Origin: CALAGB01 sp963789565
Lineage (GTDB): Bacteria > Chloroflexota > Chloroflexia > Thermomicrobiales > Thermomicrobiaceae
NCBI GenBank assembly: GCA_963789565.1
Contig: CAWBKX010000001.1
Span: 27,880 to 91,879 of the forward strand
DNA: 64,000 nucleotides
Reading direction: 5' to 3'
Positions 18,512 to 26,969 of this stretch are shown here, piece by piece. A program made the position numbers and the translations under genes. Numbering within the stretch: the first letter of the stretch is position 1; each line of letters starts with the position of its first letter. The notes under the pieces are model-generated. The model ran no database searches. It was not told the origin of the DNA and saw only the letters and a program-made list of their open reading frames with translations.

Positions 18512-18730
18512 TTAGCGGAATCGATAGGTGATTCGACCTCGCTGGAGGTCGTATGGGGAGAGTTCCAACCGAACCTTGTCGCCGATGATGATGCGGATGA
18601 AATTCTTACGCATCTTGCCTGACGCGTGCGCGAGAACGTGGTGGCCGTTTTCCAGCTCAACGGTGAACATTGCGTTCGGAAGCGCCTCAACCACCGAGCC
18701 TTCCGCCTGAATCATGTCAGATCTTGCCAA
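18512..18730 (-). CDS. infA: Translation initiation factor IF-1
   Basis: 72 residues, the exact usual length of IF-1. The conserved OB-fold core GSVVEALPNAMFTVELENGH, then GKMRKNFIRI and GDKVRLELSPYDL, and the end GRITYRFR are unmistakable. The start is the TTG at 18730 (MARSDMIQ), preceded by GGAGA at 8 bases; the frame is open further upstream but has no homology. It binds the 30S A site during initiation. It is encoded alone, convergent with the AlkZ-like gene, and not in a ribosomal-protein operon as is common elsewhere. Confidence 0.95.
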   Translation of the reverse strand: MARSDMIQAEGSVVEALPNAMFTVELENGHHVLAHASGKMRKNFIRIIIGDKVRLELSPYDLQRGRITYRFR

Positions 18731-18869
18731 TCGTTCGTCTCCTTTGTTTCTTGCTGCTGATAGGTCGTGCAGTCGGCATGTCCGACGGGCATTTTTTTGC
18801 AATCACATGATGCCACGCACAGAGCTGCTTGCGCTCCGTCAGTGGGCCAAGTACCATCATACCAAGATT

Positions 18870-18878
18870 TGCTTAGAT
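18870..18878 (+). promoter_or_regulatory. Extended -10 element of the MerR-like gene
   Basis: TGCTTAGAT fits the TGC-extended -10 pattern seen elsewhere in this window and lies 22 bases before the ATG at 18901. No convincing -35 is seen. Confidence 0.35.
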
Positions 18879-18900
18879 TTTGCCACCACTGAGGACCGCG

Positions 18901-19557
18901 ATGTCGGACGATTCGCTGCACGAATCTGACGCTCAAGTCAATTCAGGCAATTGGCTCTCCATCGACGCAGCCTGTCAAATGTTGGGCGTCGATCAATCGA
19001 CGTTGCGCCGCTGGAGCGATTCCGGCAAGGTTCCAGTCTTCCGCACACCGGGAGGTCATCGCCGCTATAACGAAGAGGACATCAAGGCACTGCTGCATGG
19101 AGAGAGTCGACCCCGACGTCGTATGAGCCGTCAGGTCTTGACCGACCTCTCTTTTTCCGGTTACGAAAGCGACTTCATCCGCCAGGTCCGCTCACGAGCC
19201 TGGTATCGCGCCTACAGCGCGGGACAGGTCGAAGAACTACGCTCTCTCGGTCGAAGACTGGTCGACCTCGCCATCCGCTCGATTAGCGGACGGTCAGACC
19301 AGCGCCTGATCATCGAAGAAGGACAAGCGATCGGACGTCGCTATGGTTCGATGAGTGCCGAAGCCGGCCTCTCGGTGAACGATGCGGTCGAGGCGTTCCT
19401 CTTCTTCCGCTACCCCGTGATTCAGGCCATGACGCGCTTCATCGAAGAAGAAAGCGTCCCGGCCAAGCGCTCGGGACGCATCTACGTCGAGATCAGCCAG
19501 TTTCTCGATCAAGTGTTGCTGGCGACCGTTTCGGCCCACGCACAAACGGCGCTTTAG
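18901..19557 (+). CDS. MerR/excisionase-type helix-turn-helix regulator with a helical C-terminal domain
   Basis: 218 residues. Residues about 18-70 carry a MerR-like winged helix: AACQMLGVDQSTLRRWSDSG followed by TPGGHRRY. The C-terminal ~130 residues are helical (EEGQAIGRRYG, FLFFRYPVIQAM) and resemble ligand or partner-binding domains seen next to such HTHs in Chloroflexota; I cannot name the ligand. ATG 18901 has GAGG six bases upstream; a TTG seven codons earlier is less likely. Its stop overlaps the stop of the convergent aldolase gene. Confidence 0.78.
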   Translation: MSDDSLHESDAQVNSGNWLSIDAACQMLGVDQSTLRRWSDSGKVPVFRTPGGHRRYNEEDIKALLHGESRPRRRMSRQVLTDLSFSGYESDFIRQVRSRAWYRAYSAGQVEELRSLGRRLVDLAIRSISGRSDQRLIIEEGQAIGRRYGSMSAEAGLSVNDAVEAFLFFRYPVIQAMTRFIEEESVPAKRSGRIYVEISQFLDQVLLATVSAHAQTAL

Positions 19558-20654
19558 CGCACTTTCCCTCGCGCGATCACATCCCAGCAGCCGGTCACTT
19601 CACCGTCACGCACGACGAACATCTCGTCTTGCAGGTTCACTGTCGGGCAGACGTGATTGGGGATGATCTCGATACGATCACCGACTTTGAGGTCGCGCGC
19701 GTTTTCCGGCAGTTCGATGACGCCGTGCTCCTCGCTCACGCGCACGATCGTCGCATCCGGATATTCGACGACGTAGCCGTAGCCTATTTTGGAGGGCGAC
19801 GGGTCCATAGCCAATGTCTTGGAACCGGCGTCGACCACAGCACGGTCTGGCGACGGGCGGCTCACCACCGTGGCAAGAATGCGCAAGGCGCAGCGCTCGG
19901 GCGTGATGCGTCCAAAGCGGAAGGCGGTATTGTCATTGAAGACGTAGGTGCCTGGGCGCATCTCGGTAATGCCTTCGATGGTGGTCGTGGCGAACGCGGC
20001 CGGGGTCGAGCCGACGCTGACCACGTCGATATCGAAGCCGTTCTCGCGCAGGAGCGTGGCCGTCGAGACCAGGTTTTTCCCCGCCTCGCGCGCGATTTCG
20101 CCGAGATCTTCAGCATCCTTCGCCGCGGCTACATGACCCTCATGCGTCATGATGCCGCGGATGCGCAGGCCGCGCATCTCCCCGACCCGCTCGGCGAGAT
20201 CGAGCACTTCTTCGCCTGGTCTCAATCCGGCGCGGTTCAGACCGGTGTTGACTTCGAGCAGCACGTCCAGTCGCTTTCCCTCTTGTTCACAGGCGTCCGA
20301 GAGGCGTTGCGCCGCGTCAACTCCATCAACCGCGACCATCATGTGGGCGCGATCCATGAGTGACAAGAGCCGTCGGATCTTCTGCTCTCCAACGATCTCG
20401 TTGGCGACCAGGACGTCACCGAGCGCTCCGGACTCGATCAGTACCTCTGCTTCGCCCAGCTTGGCGCACGTCCCACCGATCGCGCCTGCTTCGATCTGCA
20501 TGCGCGCGATTTCGGCCGTCTTGTGCGTCTTCTGATGGGGTCGGACCTTGATTCCGCGCTGTCCGGCATACTCCGCCATCTCGGCCACGTTTTGCTCGAG
20601 AATCTCCTGATGCACCACGAGACACGGAGTATCCAACGCCTCTTTGAAACTCAT
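19554..20654 (-). CDS. D-threonine aldolase/D-serine dehydratase-like PLP enzyme
   Basis: 366 residues of the fold-type III (alanine racemase-like) family. The N-terminal barrel has the Schiff-base lysine K42 in RPHQKTHK, and the C-terminal part has the metal pair motif PNHVCPTVN typical of D-threonine aldolase and D-serine dehydratase. The reaction is probably cleavage or deamination of a D-hydroxy amino acid, with the exact substrate unknown. ATG 20654 has AAGGGG seven bases upstream. It follows the Gfo/Idh gene by about 21 bases on the same strand, so they are likely cotranscribed. Its TAA overlaps the MerR-like gene's TAG. Confidence 0.85.
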   Translation of the reverse strand: MSFKEALDTPCLVVHQEILEQNVAEMAEYAGQRGIKVRPHQKTHKTAEIARMQIEAGAIGGTCAKLGEAEVLIESGALGDVLVANEIVGEQKIRRLLSLMDRAHMMVAVDGVDAAQRLSDACEQEGKRLDVLLEVNTGLNRAGLRPGEEVLDLAERVGEMRGLRIRGIMTHEGHVAAAKDAEDLGEIAREAGKNLVSTATLLRENGFDIDVVSVGSTPAAFATTTIEGITEMRPGTYVFNDNTAFRFGRITPERCALRILATVVSRPSPDRAVVDAGSKTLAMDPSPSKIGYGYVVEYPDATIVRVSEEHGVIELPENARDLKVGDRIEIIPNHVCPTVNLQDEMFVVRDGEVTGCWDVIARGKVR

Positions 20655-20675
20655 TTCTCGCCCCTTCGCCTGCTG

Positions 20676-21728
20676 CTATACCGGCCACTTCTTGCCGCTG
20701 GTGTCGATCCAGCGTGCGAGCTCCTGACTCTTTGCCGCACCGTCGACGATCTCCTGGACCTTCATGCCATCTTCGAACGACGGTGCGCGCGGTATTCCGC
20801 TCAAGATCCCGTTGGCCCAATCGTAAGCGAGCTGAGTGAATGGGCCAACACGCTGGTCGACTGTCTTCGGCAGATCGAATGTCAGATCGTCTGGAATCGC
20901 GAGCTCGGAGATCGACTGTTGACCGCGTTTGGTTCCAAAGATCTTACCGTCATTACGCACCGCCAGAACGCCATCTGTCCCGACGGCTACCATCTCGTCA
21001 CCAAGGTCAACGGGAGACGAAGAACAGGCGTGGATGGTGGCAATCGCTCCAGATCCAAACTGGAGGAGGATCGAGAAGTTGGAGTCCGCTTGCTCTGCAT
21101 CGACGTCGGCGAGCGCAGGGGTCGTGCGTGCGCCGGCCACCGCGTGTACGTCGCCGAACCACCAGCGCAGTGTGTCAACGTAGTCGTATCCCAGCTGCTG
21201 AATGAGGCTGAGCCGGGGTTCGAGCGGCATCATCGAGCGGCGTCGAACGTAGGGCGAGCGGAACGCTGTCACGCTTACCGACTGAAGTTCGCCTATATAG
21301 CCGCCGTCGATGAGCTGTTTGGCGCGCATGCGGGCCGGGACGAAGCGCGACGGGAAGACGATCGATCCCTGCACCTGGCCATCTCGCGCCACCCGATGCA
21401 TGTCGCGCGCTTCGGCACCGGTGCGCGCCATGGGCGAATCACACAGGATGTGAAGTCCACTTTCGACGGCGGCAACGACGAGACCATGATGGAGCTCGGT
21501 CGGAGCAGCGATGGTGATGGCGTCAAGCCCTGCCCGCCGATACATGACCCGGTAGTCGTCGAAATAATTCGGAATCTGGTAGCGCGCGGCAATCGACGAG
21601 ACAGGGCTTCCATCCGCCGGCGCGACGGCAACCAGTTCGATGTGCGGGACCTGCCGCAGACCTGGAATGTGAATGGCGGCGCCTTCCGCCGTTCCTACGA
21701 CTCCCACGCGGAGCGGTTTGGTATGCAC
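20676..21728 (-). CDS. Gfo/Idh/MocA-family oxidoreductase
   Basis: 350 residues. An N-terminal Rossmann fold starts with LRVGVVGTAEGAA, and the C-terminal alpha/beta domain contains QQLGYDYVDTLRWWFG. The family's substrate-site EKP motif appears as CDSPMA, so the usual lysine is serine. That may indicate changed chemistry or loss of dehydrogenase activity. The start is GTG at 21728 with GGAGGG about 11 bases upstream. It sits between purN and the D-threonine-aldolase-like gene on the same strand, a possible operon. The substrate cannot be predicted. Confidence 0.82.
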   Translation of the reverse strand: MHTKPLRVGVVGTAEGAAIHIPGLRQVPHIELVAVAPADGSPVSSIAARYQIPNYFDDYRVMYRRAGLDAITIAAPTELHHGLVVAAVESGLHILCDSPMARTGAEARDMHRVARDGQVQGSIVFPSRFVPARMRAKQLIDGGYIGELQSVSVTAFRSPYVRRRSMMPLEPRLSLIQQLGYDYVDTLRWWFGDVHAVAGARTTPALADVDAEQADSNFSILLQFGSGAIATIHACSSSPVDLGDEMVAVGTDGVLAVRNDGKIFGTKRGQQSISELAIPDDLTFDLPKTVDQRVGPFTQLAYDWANGILSGIPRAPSFEDGMKVQEIVDGAAKSQELARWIDTSGKKWPV

Positions 21729-21804
21729 GAAGCGAGTGTCCCTCCAGAGCGACGAGAATTTTCGATCAAGTATGTTCAGACGCTACGCGCGGTGCAACGT
21801 ACGG

Positions 21805-22458
21805 TCACTCACCGGGCAAAATCCGTACACGACGGCCTTCCAACCGGAGTCGATCGTCACAGAAGAGTCGCACGGCCTGCGGATAGAGCTCGCATTCGCG
21901 TTGAAAGACGCGCGCACCGAGCGTTTCAGGATCATCATCTTCGAGCACCGGCACGCACGACTGCACAATGATCGGTCCGGCGTCGTAGTTCTCGTCCACG
22001 AAATGCACAGTGCAGCCTGAAACCTTCATTCCCGATGCCAGGACGTTCTCATGCACTGTATTGCCGAAGTTTCCCCGACCGCCAAAGAGCGGAAGTAGGG
22101 CTGGATGAATGTTCATGACCCGTCCGAGATACTGGTCCGGAATCTCGATCTTGGAGAGGAAACCAGCCATCAGCACCAGGTCCGGTCGCTCCTGACGCAG
22201 GATCTCGTGCACGTCATCACTGAAGGCTTGCCATGTAGCGAAGGATCGGCGTGCAACGATTGACAGCGGGACGTCCGCTTCTCGAGCTACGTCGACGCCG
22301 CGAACACGCGCTCGGCTGCTGATCACTCGCGTGAAGTCAACGTCGATGCGTCCTTCGTGATTCGCGCGGATCAGGTTCTCCAGCGTCCGACCGGATCCCG
22401 ACAGCAAGACGACGACACGTTTGCGCGCGGACTCACGTTCATCCGAACCGGATTTCAT
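21805..22458 (-). CDS. purN: Phosphoribosylglycinamide formyltransferase
   Basis: 217 residues. The catalytic Asn and His are in MNIHPALLP, and the catalytic Asp is in HFVDENYDAGPI. The GAR-binding N-terminus VVLLSGSGRTLENLI is present. The enzyme transfers formyl from 10-formyltetrahydrofolate to GAR in de novo purine synthesis. ATG 22458 is used. It is divergent from guaA and purD, which belong to the same pathway, suggesting shared control through the 128-base gap. Downstream lie the Gfo/Idh and aldolase-like genes. Confidence 0.93.
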   Translation of the reverse strand: MKSGSDERESARKRVVVLLSGSGRTLENLIRANHEGRIDVDFTRVISSRARVRGVDVAREADVPLSIVARRSFATWQAFSDDVHEILRQERPDLVLMAGFLSKIEIPDQYLGRVMNIHPALLPLFGGRGNFGNTVHENVLASGMKVSGCTVHFVDENYDAGPIIVQSCVPVLEDDDPETLGARVFQRECELYPQAVRLFCDDRLRLEGRRVRILPGE

Positions 22459-22586
22459 TGGTCAGTCCACCTCCCGCGGCGATGATACACGGTTCCACCG
22501 ACGGACATCGGAGAGCGGGAATCACGCGGTAGAATAGGGGCACATTTGATCTGTCCGCTTTCAGCGCTCGAAGGCAAGGAGCTCAA

Positions 22587-24206
22587 TTGCAGACCGAGCA
22601 GAATTCGACCAGACGCTCCAACGATGACATCGTGCCGGACGAACCGTCTACCGGTTCGATGGGCCTGGACGAGTCGGTCGACGCGGTGGTCGCGCTTGAT
22701 TTTGGAGCGCAGTACGCGCAACTGATCACCCGGCGGGTGCGCGAGGCCAACGTCTATTGCGAGATGTTGCCGCATGACGTGACATGGGAAGAGGTCGAAC
22801 ACCTGCACCCACGCGGAGTGATCCTCTCGGGCGGGCCCATGAGCGTTTACGCTCCGGGCGCGCCGAAAATGCCGGACTGGGTGCTGGAGCGCGAACTGCC
22901 CGTGTTGGGAATCTGTTACGGCATGCAATTGCTGGCCGACGCCCTGGGCGGTAAGGTCGCCGAGGCGACCGATCGCGAATTCGGTCCCGCGAGTATTCGC
23001 GTCACCCATAACGAGGGCATCTTCAAGGATTTGCCGGAAAACGTTGATGTCTGGATGAGCCATGGCGATCGTATCGACGCTCTTCCGGACGGCTTCGTAT
23101 CGCTGGCGGAGACGACCAACTCGCCCTTCGCCGCGATGAGCCGCGGCAACCTGGTTGGTCTGCAATTTCACCCGGAGGTCGCTCACACGCCGCTCGGCGG
23201 CGCCATGCTGCGCAATTTTCTGTACGACGTCTGCGGCTGCACCGGCAATTGGAGCTCCGAATCTTTCGTCCACACGGCCATTGAGGCCATCCGCGCGGAG
23301 GTCGGCTCGGAGCGGGTACTGCTGGCCCTTTCCGGAGGCGTCGATTCGTCGGTCGTGGCAGCGCTGATCCATCGGGCCATCGGCGACCAACTGACACCCG
23401 TCTTCGTCAACACTGGAATGCTGCGCGAAGGCGAAGCCGAGACGGTGCGCGAAGTCTTTGGCCGCCATTTCCACATGAACCTGGTCTACGTCGACGCGAC
23501 CGAGCGCTTCCTCGAGCGACTCTCCGGAGTCATCGATCCCGAGGAGAAGCGCAAAATCATCGGCGACGAGTTCGTGCGGGTCTTCGAGCGCGCAGCGGAA
23601 GAGCATGGGCCTTTCAAGTATCTGGCGCAGGGCACGCTCTATCCGGACGTGATCGAGAGCGCTACGAAGATCTCCAAGACGGCCGACAAAATCAAGACGC
23701 ACCACAACGTCGGCGGGTTACCCGAAGACTTGAAGTTTGAGCTGATCGAGCCGTTGCGTCTTCTCTTCAAGGATGAGGTGCGCACCGCGGGTAAGCTGCT
23801 CGGCCTACCGGACGAAATCGTCAATCGGCAGCCGTTTCCTGGGCCGGGACTGGCAGTCCGAATCCTCGGCCCGGTTCGAGAGGAATCCCTGGCGATCTTG
23901 CGGCGCGCCGACGCCATTGTTCGCCAGGAGATTGAAGCGGCGGGGCTTGCCGACGAGATCTGGCAGTTCTTTGCCGTTCTCCTGCCGGTGCAATCGACCG
24001 GAGTCATGGGGGACAGCCGCACCTACGCGCAGGTCTGCGCCATCCGCGCGGTTAACAGCGAAGATGCCATGACGGCCGATTGGGCTCGATTGCCGTACGA
24101 TCTGCTTGCACGCATGAGCAACCGCATCGTCAATGAAGTGCGCGGCATCAACCGCGTGGTCTACGATATCTCGAGCAAGCCGCCATCCACCATCGAGTGG
24201 GAGTAA
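22587..24206 (+). CDS. guaA: GMP synthase (glutamine-hydrolysing)
   Basis: 539 residues. The class I glutamine amidotransferase domain has the nucleophile C110 in GICYGMQ and FHPEVAHT for the His/Glu pair. The ATP pyrophosphatase P-loop LALSGGVDSSVVA follows, and the C-terminal dimerisation domain ends TIEWE as in the family. It converts XMP to GMP. The start is TTG at 22587, chosen because AAGGAG ends six bases before it; the first ~30 residues are a nonconserved extension. purD follows after six bases and uses a ribosome site overlapping the guaA stop. Confidence 0.95.
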   Translation: MQTEQNSTRRSNDDIVPDEPSTGSMGLDESVDAVVALDFGAQYAQLITRRVREANVYCEMLPHDVTWEEVEHLHPRGVILSGGPMSVYAPGAPKMPDWVLERELPVLGICYGMQLLADALGGKVAEATDREFGPASIRVTHNEGIFKDLPENVDVWMSHGDRIDALPDGFVSLAETTNSPFAAMSRGNLVGLQFHPEVAHTPLGGAMLRNFLYDVCGCTGNWSSESFVHTAIEAIRAEVGSERVLLALSGGVDSSVVAALIHRAIGDQLTPVFVNTGMLREGEAETVREVFGRHFHMNLVYVDATERFLERLSGVIDPEEKRKIIGDEFVRVFERAAEEHGPFKYLAQGTLYPDVIESATKISKTADKIKTHHNVGGLPEDLKFELIEPLRLLFKDEVRTAGKLLGLPDEIVNRQPFPGPGLAVRILGPVREESLAILRRADAIVRQEIEAAGLADEIWQFFAVLLPVQSTGVMGDSRTYAQVCAIRAVNSEDAMTADWARLPYDLLARMSNRIVNEVRGINRVVYDISSKPPSTIEWE

Positions 24207-24212
24207 CCAAGC

Positions 24213-25493
24213 GTGTCGAAAAGGGTTCTGGTCGTCGGAAGCGGCGCCCGAGAGCATGCACTTGTCTGGAAGTTGGCGCAGTCGCCTCAGGTCGAGGCGA
24301 TTTTCGTCGCTCCAGGCAATGCGGGCACGTCACGGATCGCGACCAACCTTCCAATCGCAGCGACAGACACCAACGCATTGTTGTCCGCGGTAAAGCGCGA
24401 GCGCATCGATTTCACCGTAGTTGGACCTGAAGATCCGCTTGCAGATGGGCTGGCCGACGCCTTCATCGCTCACGATCTTGCGGTCTTCGGACCCGTAGCC
24501 GACGCGGCTCGTATCGAAAGCAGCAAGACCTGGGCAAAAGAGCTCATGCAGATTGCGGGCGTTCCCACCGCGCGCTCACAGCGCTTCACTGATCTCAATG
24601 AGGCTCTTGACGCGGTCTTCGACGTCGAGTTGCCGGTTGTGATCAAGGCGGATGGGTTGGCCGCCGGAAAGGGAGTCATCGTCGCCGAGACGCGAGCTGA
24701 TGCCGAGCAGGCAGTTCGCTCGATGCTCGGTGAAGGCGCGTTCGGATCCGCGGGCCAGGAGATCCTCATTGAGGACTACATGGTCGGACGCGAAGTCTCC
24801 GTGCTGGCACTGACCGACGGAGAGACCACCTATCCACTCCTTCCGGCATGCGACTATAAGCGCGCACTGGACGACGATCAAGGCCTCAACACGGGGGGAA
24901 TGGGCGCCTACGCACCGGTACCAGCGGCGGATGAGGCGCTGCAGCGACGAGTATTGGATGAAATCATCAGTCCGACAATTGCCGAGCTCCACAAACGCGG
25001 CATCACCTATCGCGGAGTGCTCTATGCCGGTTTGATGCTCACTGACAGCGGTCCGATGGTGATCGAATTCAACTGTCGTTTTGGTGACCCTGAGACCGAG
25101 GTTGTCTTGCCAATGCTGCGTGAGGACTTGCTGCCATATCTGATCGCGTGCGCCGACGGAACGCTTGGATCGCTCCCCGCACCCACCTGGTACGACGGCG
25201 CGTGTGTTTCCGTGGTGCTGGCCTCCGGTGGTTATCCGCTCGGCTACCACAAAGGCTACGAGATCAGCGGCTTGAGTCAGTTCCACGACGACGTCGTCGC
25301 GTTCCACGCGGGAACCTCGCTCGATGCTGCTGGTCGCGTCGTGACCAGCGGCGGCCGTGTGCTGGCGATCACCGCACGGGGCGTCTCGATGGAGTCAGCC
25401 CGCTCCCGAGCCTACCAAGCCGTCGACCAGGTTGCGTTCCAGGATCTCCACTTTCGTCACGACATCGCCCTGCGCGAAGTCGCCAAATCGTAG
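24213..25493 (+). CDS. purD: Phosphoribosylamine-glycine ligase
   Basis: 426 residues, an ATP-grasp enzyme of de novo purine synthesis. Conserved elements include VLVVGSGAREHALVWKL at the N-terminus, KADGLAAGKGV in the ATP site, GGMGAYAP, and EFNCRFGDPE in the metal site. It couples phosphoribosylamine to glycine. The GTG at 24213 has GGGAG overlapping the end of guaA, so translation is probably coupled. It is the last gene of the guaA-purD operon. Confidence 0.95.
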   Translation: MSKRVLVVGSGAREHALVWKLAQSPQVEAIFVAPGNAGTSRIATNLPIAATDTNALLSAVKRERIDFTVVGPEDPLADGLADAFIAHDLAVFGPVADAARIESSKTWAKELMQIAGVPTARSQRFTDLNEALDAVFDVELPVVIKADGLAAGKGVIVAETRADAEQAVRSMLGEGAFGSAGQEILIEDYMVGREVSVLALTDGETTYPLLPACDYKRALDDDQGLNTGGMGAYAPVPAADEALQRRVLDEIISPTIAELHKRGITYRGVLYAGLMLTDSGPMVIEFNCRFGDPETEVVLPMLREDLLPYLIACADGTLGSLPAPTWYDGACVSVVLASGGYPLGYHKGYEISGLSQFHDDVVAFHAGTSLDAAGRVVTSGGRVLAITARGVSMESARSRAYQAVDQVAFQDLHFRHDIALREVAKS

Positions 25494-25885
25494 CCACGTC
25501 GCGCTTCCGTCTGTGCGGGCGACGCATGCGTTGCTCACCTCGCCGTAATGCCTCGTCCTTGACCATCGCTCTGTGAGCGCCCCAACGGTTGGGGGCGAAG
25601 GCAAGCTTCGTCAACGATGAATTGTTCGACCCCGGAGCGATCGATCAATACTCGCCCCTACCTGTACGGCAATATGAGTGGCCCATATGTCGGTCAAGCC
25701 GCGAGCAAGCGGTGGGCGACGCATACGTCGCCCGTACACGCGAAAGCCGCACGTTCCGTAGAAATGGAGCTTTGGCGCGCGGAGATCAGACCGAACTCAT
25801 CCGAGAATCGCGCGTTAAAGACGTTCCGGAGAGCCGCAGCCCTCCGGAGACGCCAAGTGGGGATGGAAGGAGACCGGTAAATTCG
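25494..25885. other. Gene-poor region with inverted repeats
   Basis: This 392-base gap between purD and the response regulator gene is open in several frames but shows no recognisable protein. It holds a GC-rich near-palindrome at 25578-25597, which may end the purD transcript, and the hairpin at 25714-25733 described separately. Confidence 0.4.
25714..25733. repeat. Inverted repeat, possible small mobile or REP-like remnant
   Basis: GGGCGACG (25714-25721) and CGTCGCCC (25726-25733) pair perfectly around a 4-base loop. A related half, GGGCGACGCATGCGT, occurs near 25520. The partial repetition suggests a degenerate REP- or MITE-like element. Confidence 0.3.
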
Positions 25886-26620
25886 TCAGGCAGTTGCCGG
25901 TGGCCCGATGGCGATCCAGCCGTTCCGCACGGCACAGAGCACCGCTTGAACGCGATCGTTGACATCCAGCTTGCGGAGCACCGACGTCATATGATTCTTG
26001 ACCGTCTGCTCGGTAATAAAGAGCTCATCGGCGATCTCTTTGTTGGAAAGGCCCTGCGCGACGCAGTCAAGCACTTCAATCTCGCGAACCGAGAGCGGAA
26101 GCTTGGGACTCGATGGAAGGATGCTCTCGGACTCGGATTCTTCGCCGTCGCCGGTTAGCTGACGGAACTCGGTCAGCACTCGCCAGGCCAGCTCCGGTCG
26201 CGACAACACCGCCGTGTTGATGATCTGCTCGCCGCGAATGACACGCTCAAGCGAATTTGTCAGCTCGGACGCTTCAATGTCTTTGGTAAGGAAGGCTGAA
26301 GCACCTGCGCGAACGGCTTCAAATAGGCGTTCGTCGTCAATGTGCATCGAAAGAATCACGACGTGCATGGATGGGTGCTGCTTCTTGAGGATGCGTGCGA
26401 CGTTGAGTCCGGTGATGCCCGGAAGCTGCACGTCGATCAGCGCGAGGTTGGGTCGATGAATGTCCGCTTCGCGAATCGCCTCGTGTCCATTGGCCGCCTC
26501 CGCCACCACGGTAAAGGCGCCACCTTCCGCAATAAGTCGTTTCAAACCTTGGCGGAAGAGTGGGTGATCGTCCACGATGAGTACGCGCTTTTCCGCGGAA
26601 GCCTGTCGTCGCCGTTCCAT
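25886..26620 (-). CDS. NarL/FixJ-family response regulator
   Basis: 244 residues from ATG 26620, which has a GGGGGA ribosome site just upstream; the frame is open to 26779 without homology. The receiver domain has acidic pair D17-D18 and phosphoacceptor D63 in LIDVQLPG. A LuxR-type helix-turn-helix follows from about residue 175 (LSVREIEVLDCVAQGLSNKE and ITEQTVKNHM). It should activate or repress genes when phosphorylated. No NarL-type kinase gene is adjacent; the only histidine kinase in the window is at 5040 and has a HisKA core not usually paired with this class. A promoter with palindromes lies upstream at 26859-26888. Confidence 0.9.
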   Translation of the reverse strand: MERRRQASAEKRVLIVDDHPLFRQGLKRLIAEGGAFTVVAEAANGHEAIREADIHRPNLALIDVQLPGITGLNVARILKKQHPSMHVVILSMHIDDERLFEAVRAGASAFLTKDIEASELTNSLERVIRGEQIINTAVLSRPELAWRVLTEFRQLTGDGEESESESILPSSPKLPLSVREIEVLDCVAQGLSNKEIADELFITEQTVKNHMTSVLRKLDVNDRVQAVLCAVRNGWIAIGPPATA

Positions 26621-26960
26621 TGCGTCCCCCGTAATCGCGTCAGCGCTCAAGGCGCCTTCCAACCCCAGTGCATCTCCCCCTTGCAGGGCCGTCCCCCCTG
26701 CTCGTTTCCTGTCTTCTACTCTAGGTGAGGTGCTGTCCAACCCACATAGGCGAAAGTGGCCGACCGGGGGAGGCCGCAAGTACTAGTCTGGTCGGTAAAC
26801 CTTGTGACTTGACCCGACGACACACGTTTGTATTGGCCAAAATCTGTGCCGCTCAGTCATCGTACCATGTGTACGTACACTCTGTAAATACAGAGCGATG
26901 TGAGTACCGATGGGGGAGGAATGTGCGAATTTCCGGGACTGCGTTGGGACTTTAGTCTGG
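26621..26960. other. Intergenic leader and promoter region
   Basis: This 340-base gap holds no gene I can support. It contains the candidate promoter of the response regulator gene, two adjacent palindromes and part of the Nudix gene terminator, giving the regulator a leader of roughly 230 bases. Confidence 0.45.
26859..26888 (-). promoter_or_regulatory. Candidate promoter of the response regulator gene with palindrome in the spacer
   Basis: On the minus strand, TTTACA (26883-26888) and TACGAT (26859-26864) are 18 bases apart, with TGG before the -10. The spacer holds the perfect palindrome GTGTACGTACAC (26869-26880). A second inverted repeat CTCTGT/ACAGAG (26880-26895) overlaps the -35. This is a classic place for a repressor to act. 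Confidence 0.4.
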
Positions 26961-26969
26961 CTAAAGCCC
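26946..26969 (-). terminator. Hairpin overlapping the Nudix stop codon
   Basis: CTTTAG (26950-26955) pairs with CTAAAG (26961-26966), extended by GGG/CCC with one bulged base and a 5-base loop. It overlaps the stop of the minus-strand Nudix gene. A clear T tract is lacking, so termination is only likely. Confidence 0.35.

Noticed and set aside
20523..21971. A 482-codon open frame on the plus strand
   Set aside because: It lies antisense to the Gfo/Idh and aldolase-like genes, has no ribosome site and reads as Arg-rich low-homology sequence.
22455..23705. A 416-codon open frame on the minus strand
   Set aside because: It is antisense to the strongly conserved guaA; the frame is open only because of GC-rich codon use.
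25589..26158. A 189-codon open frame on the plus strand
   Set aside because: Half of it is antisense to the response regulator and the remainder shows no ribosome site or homology.
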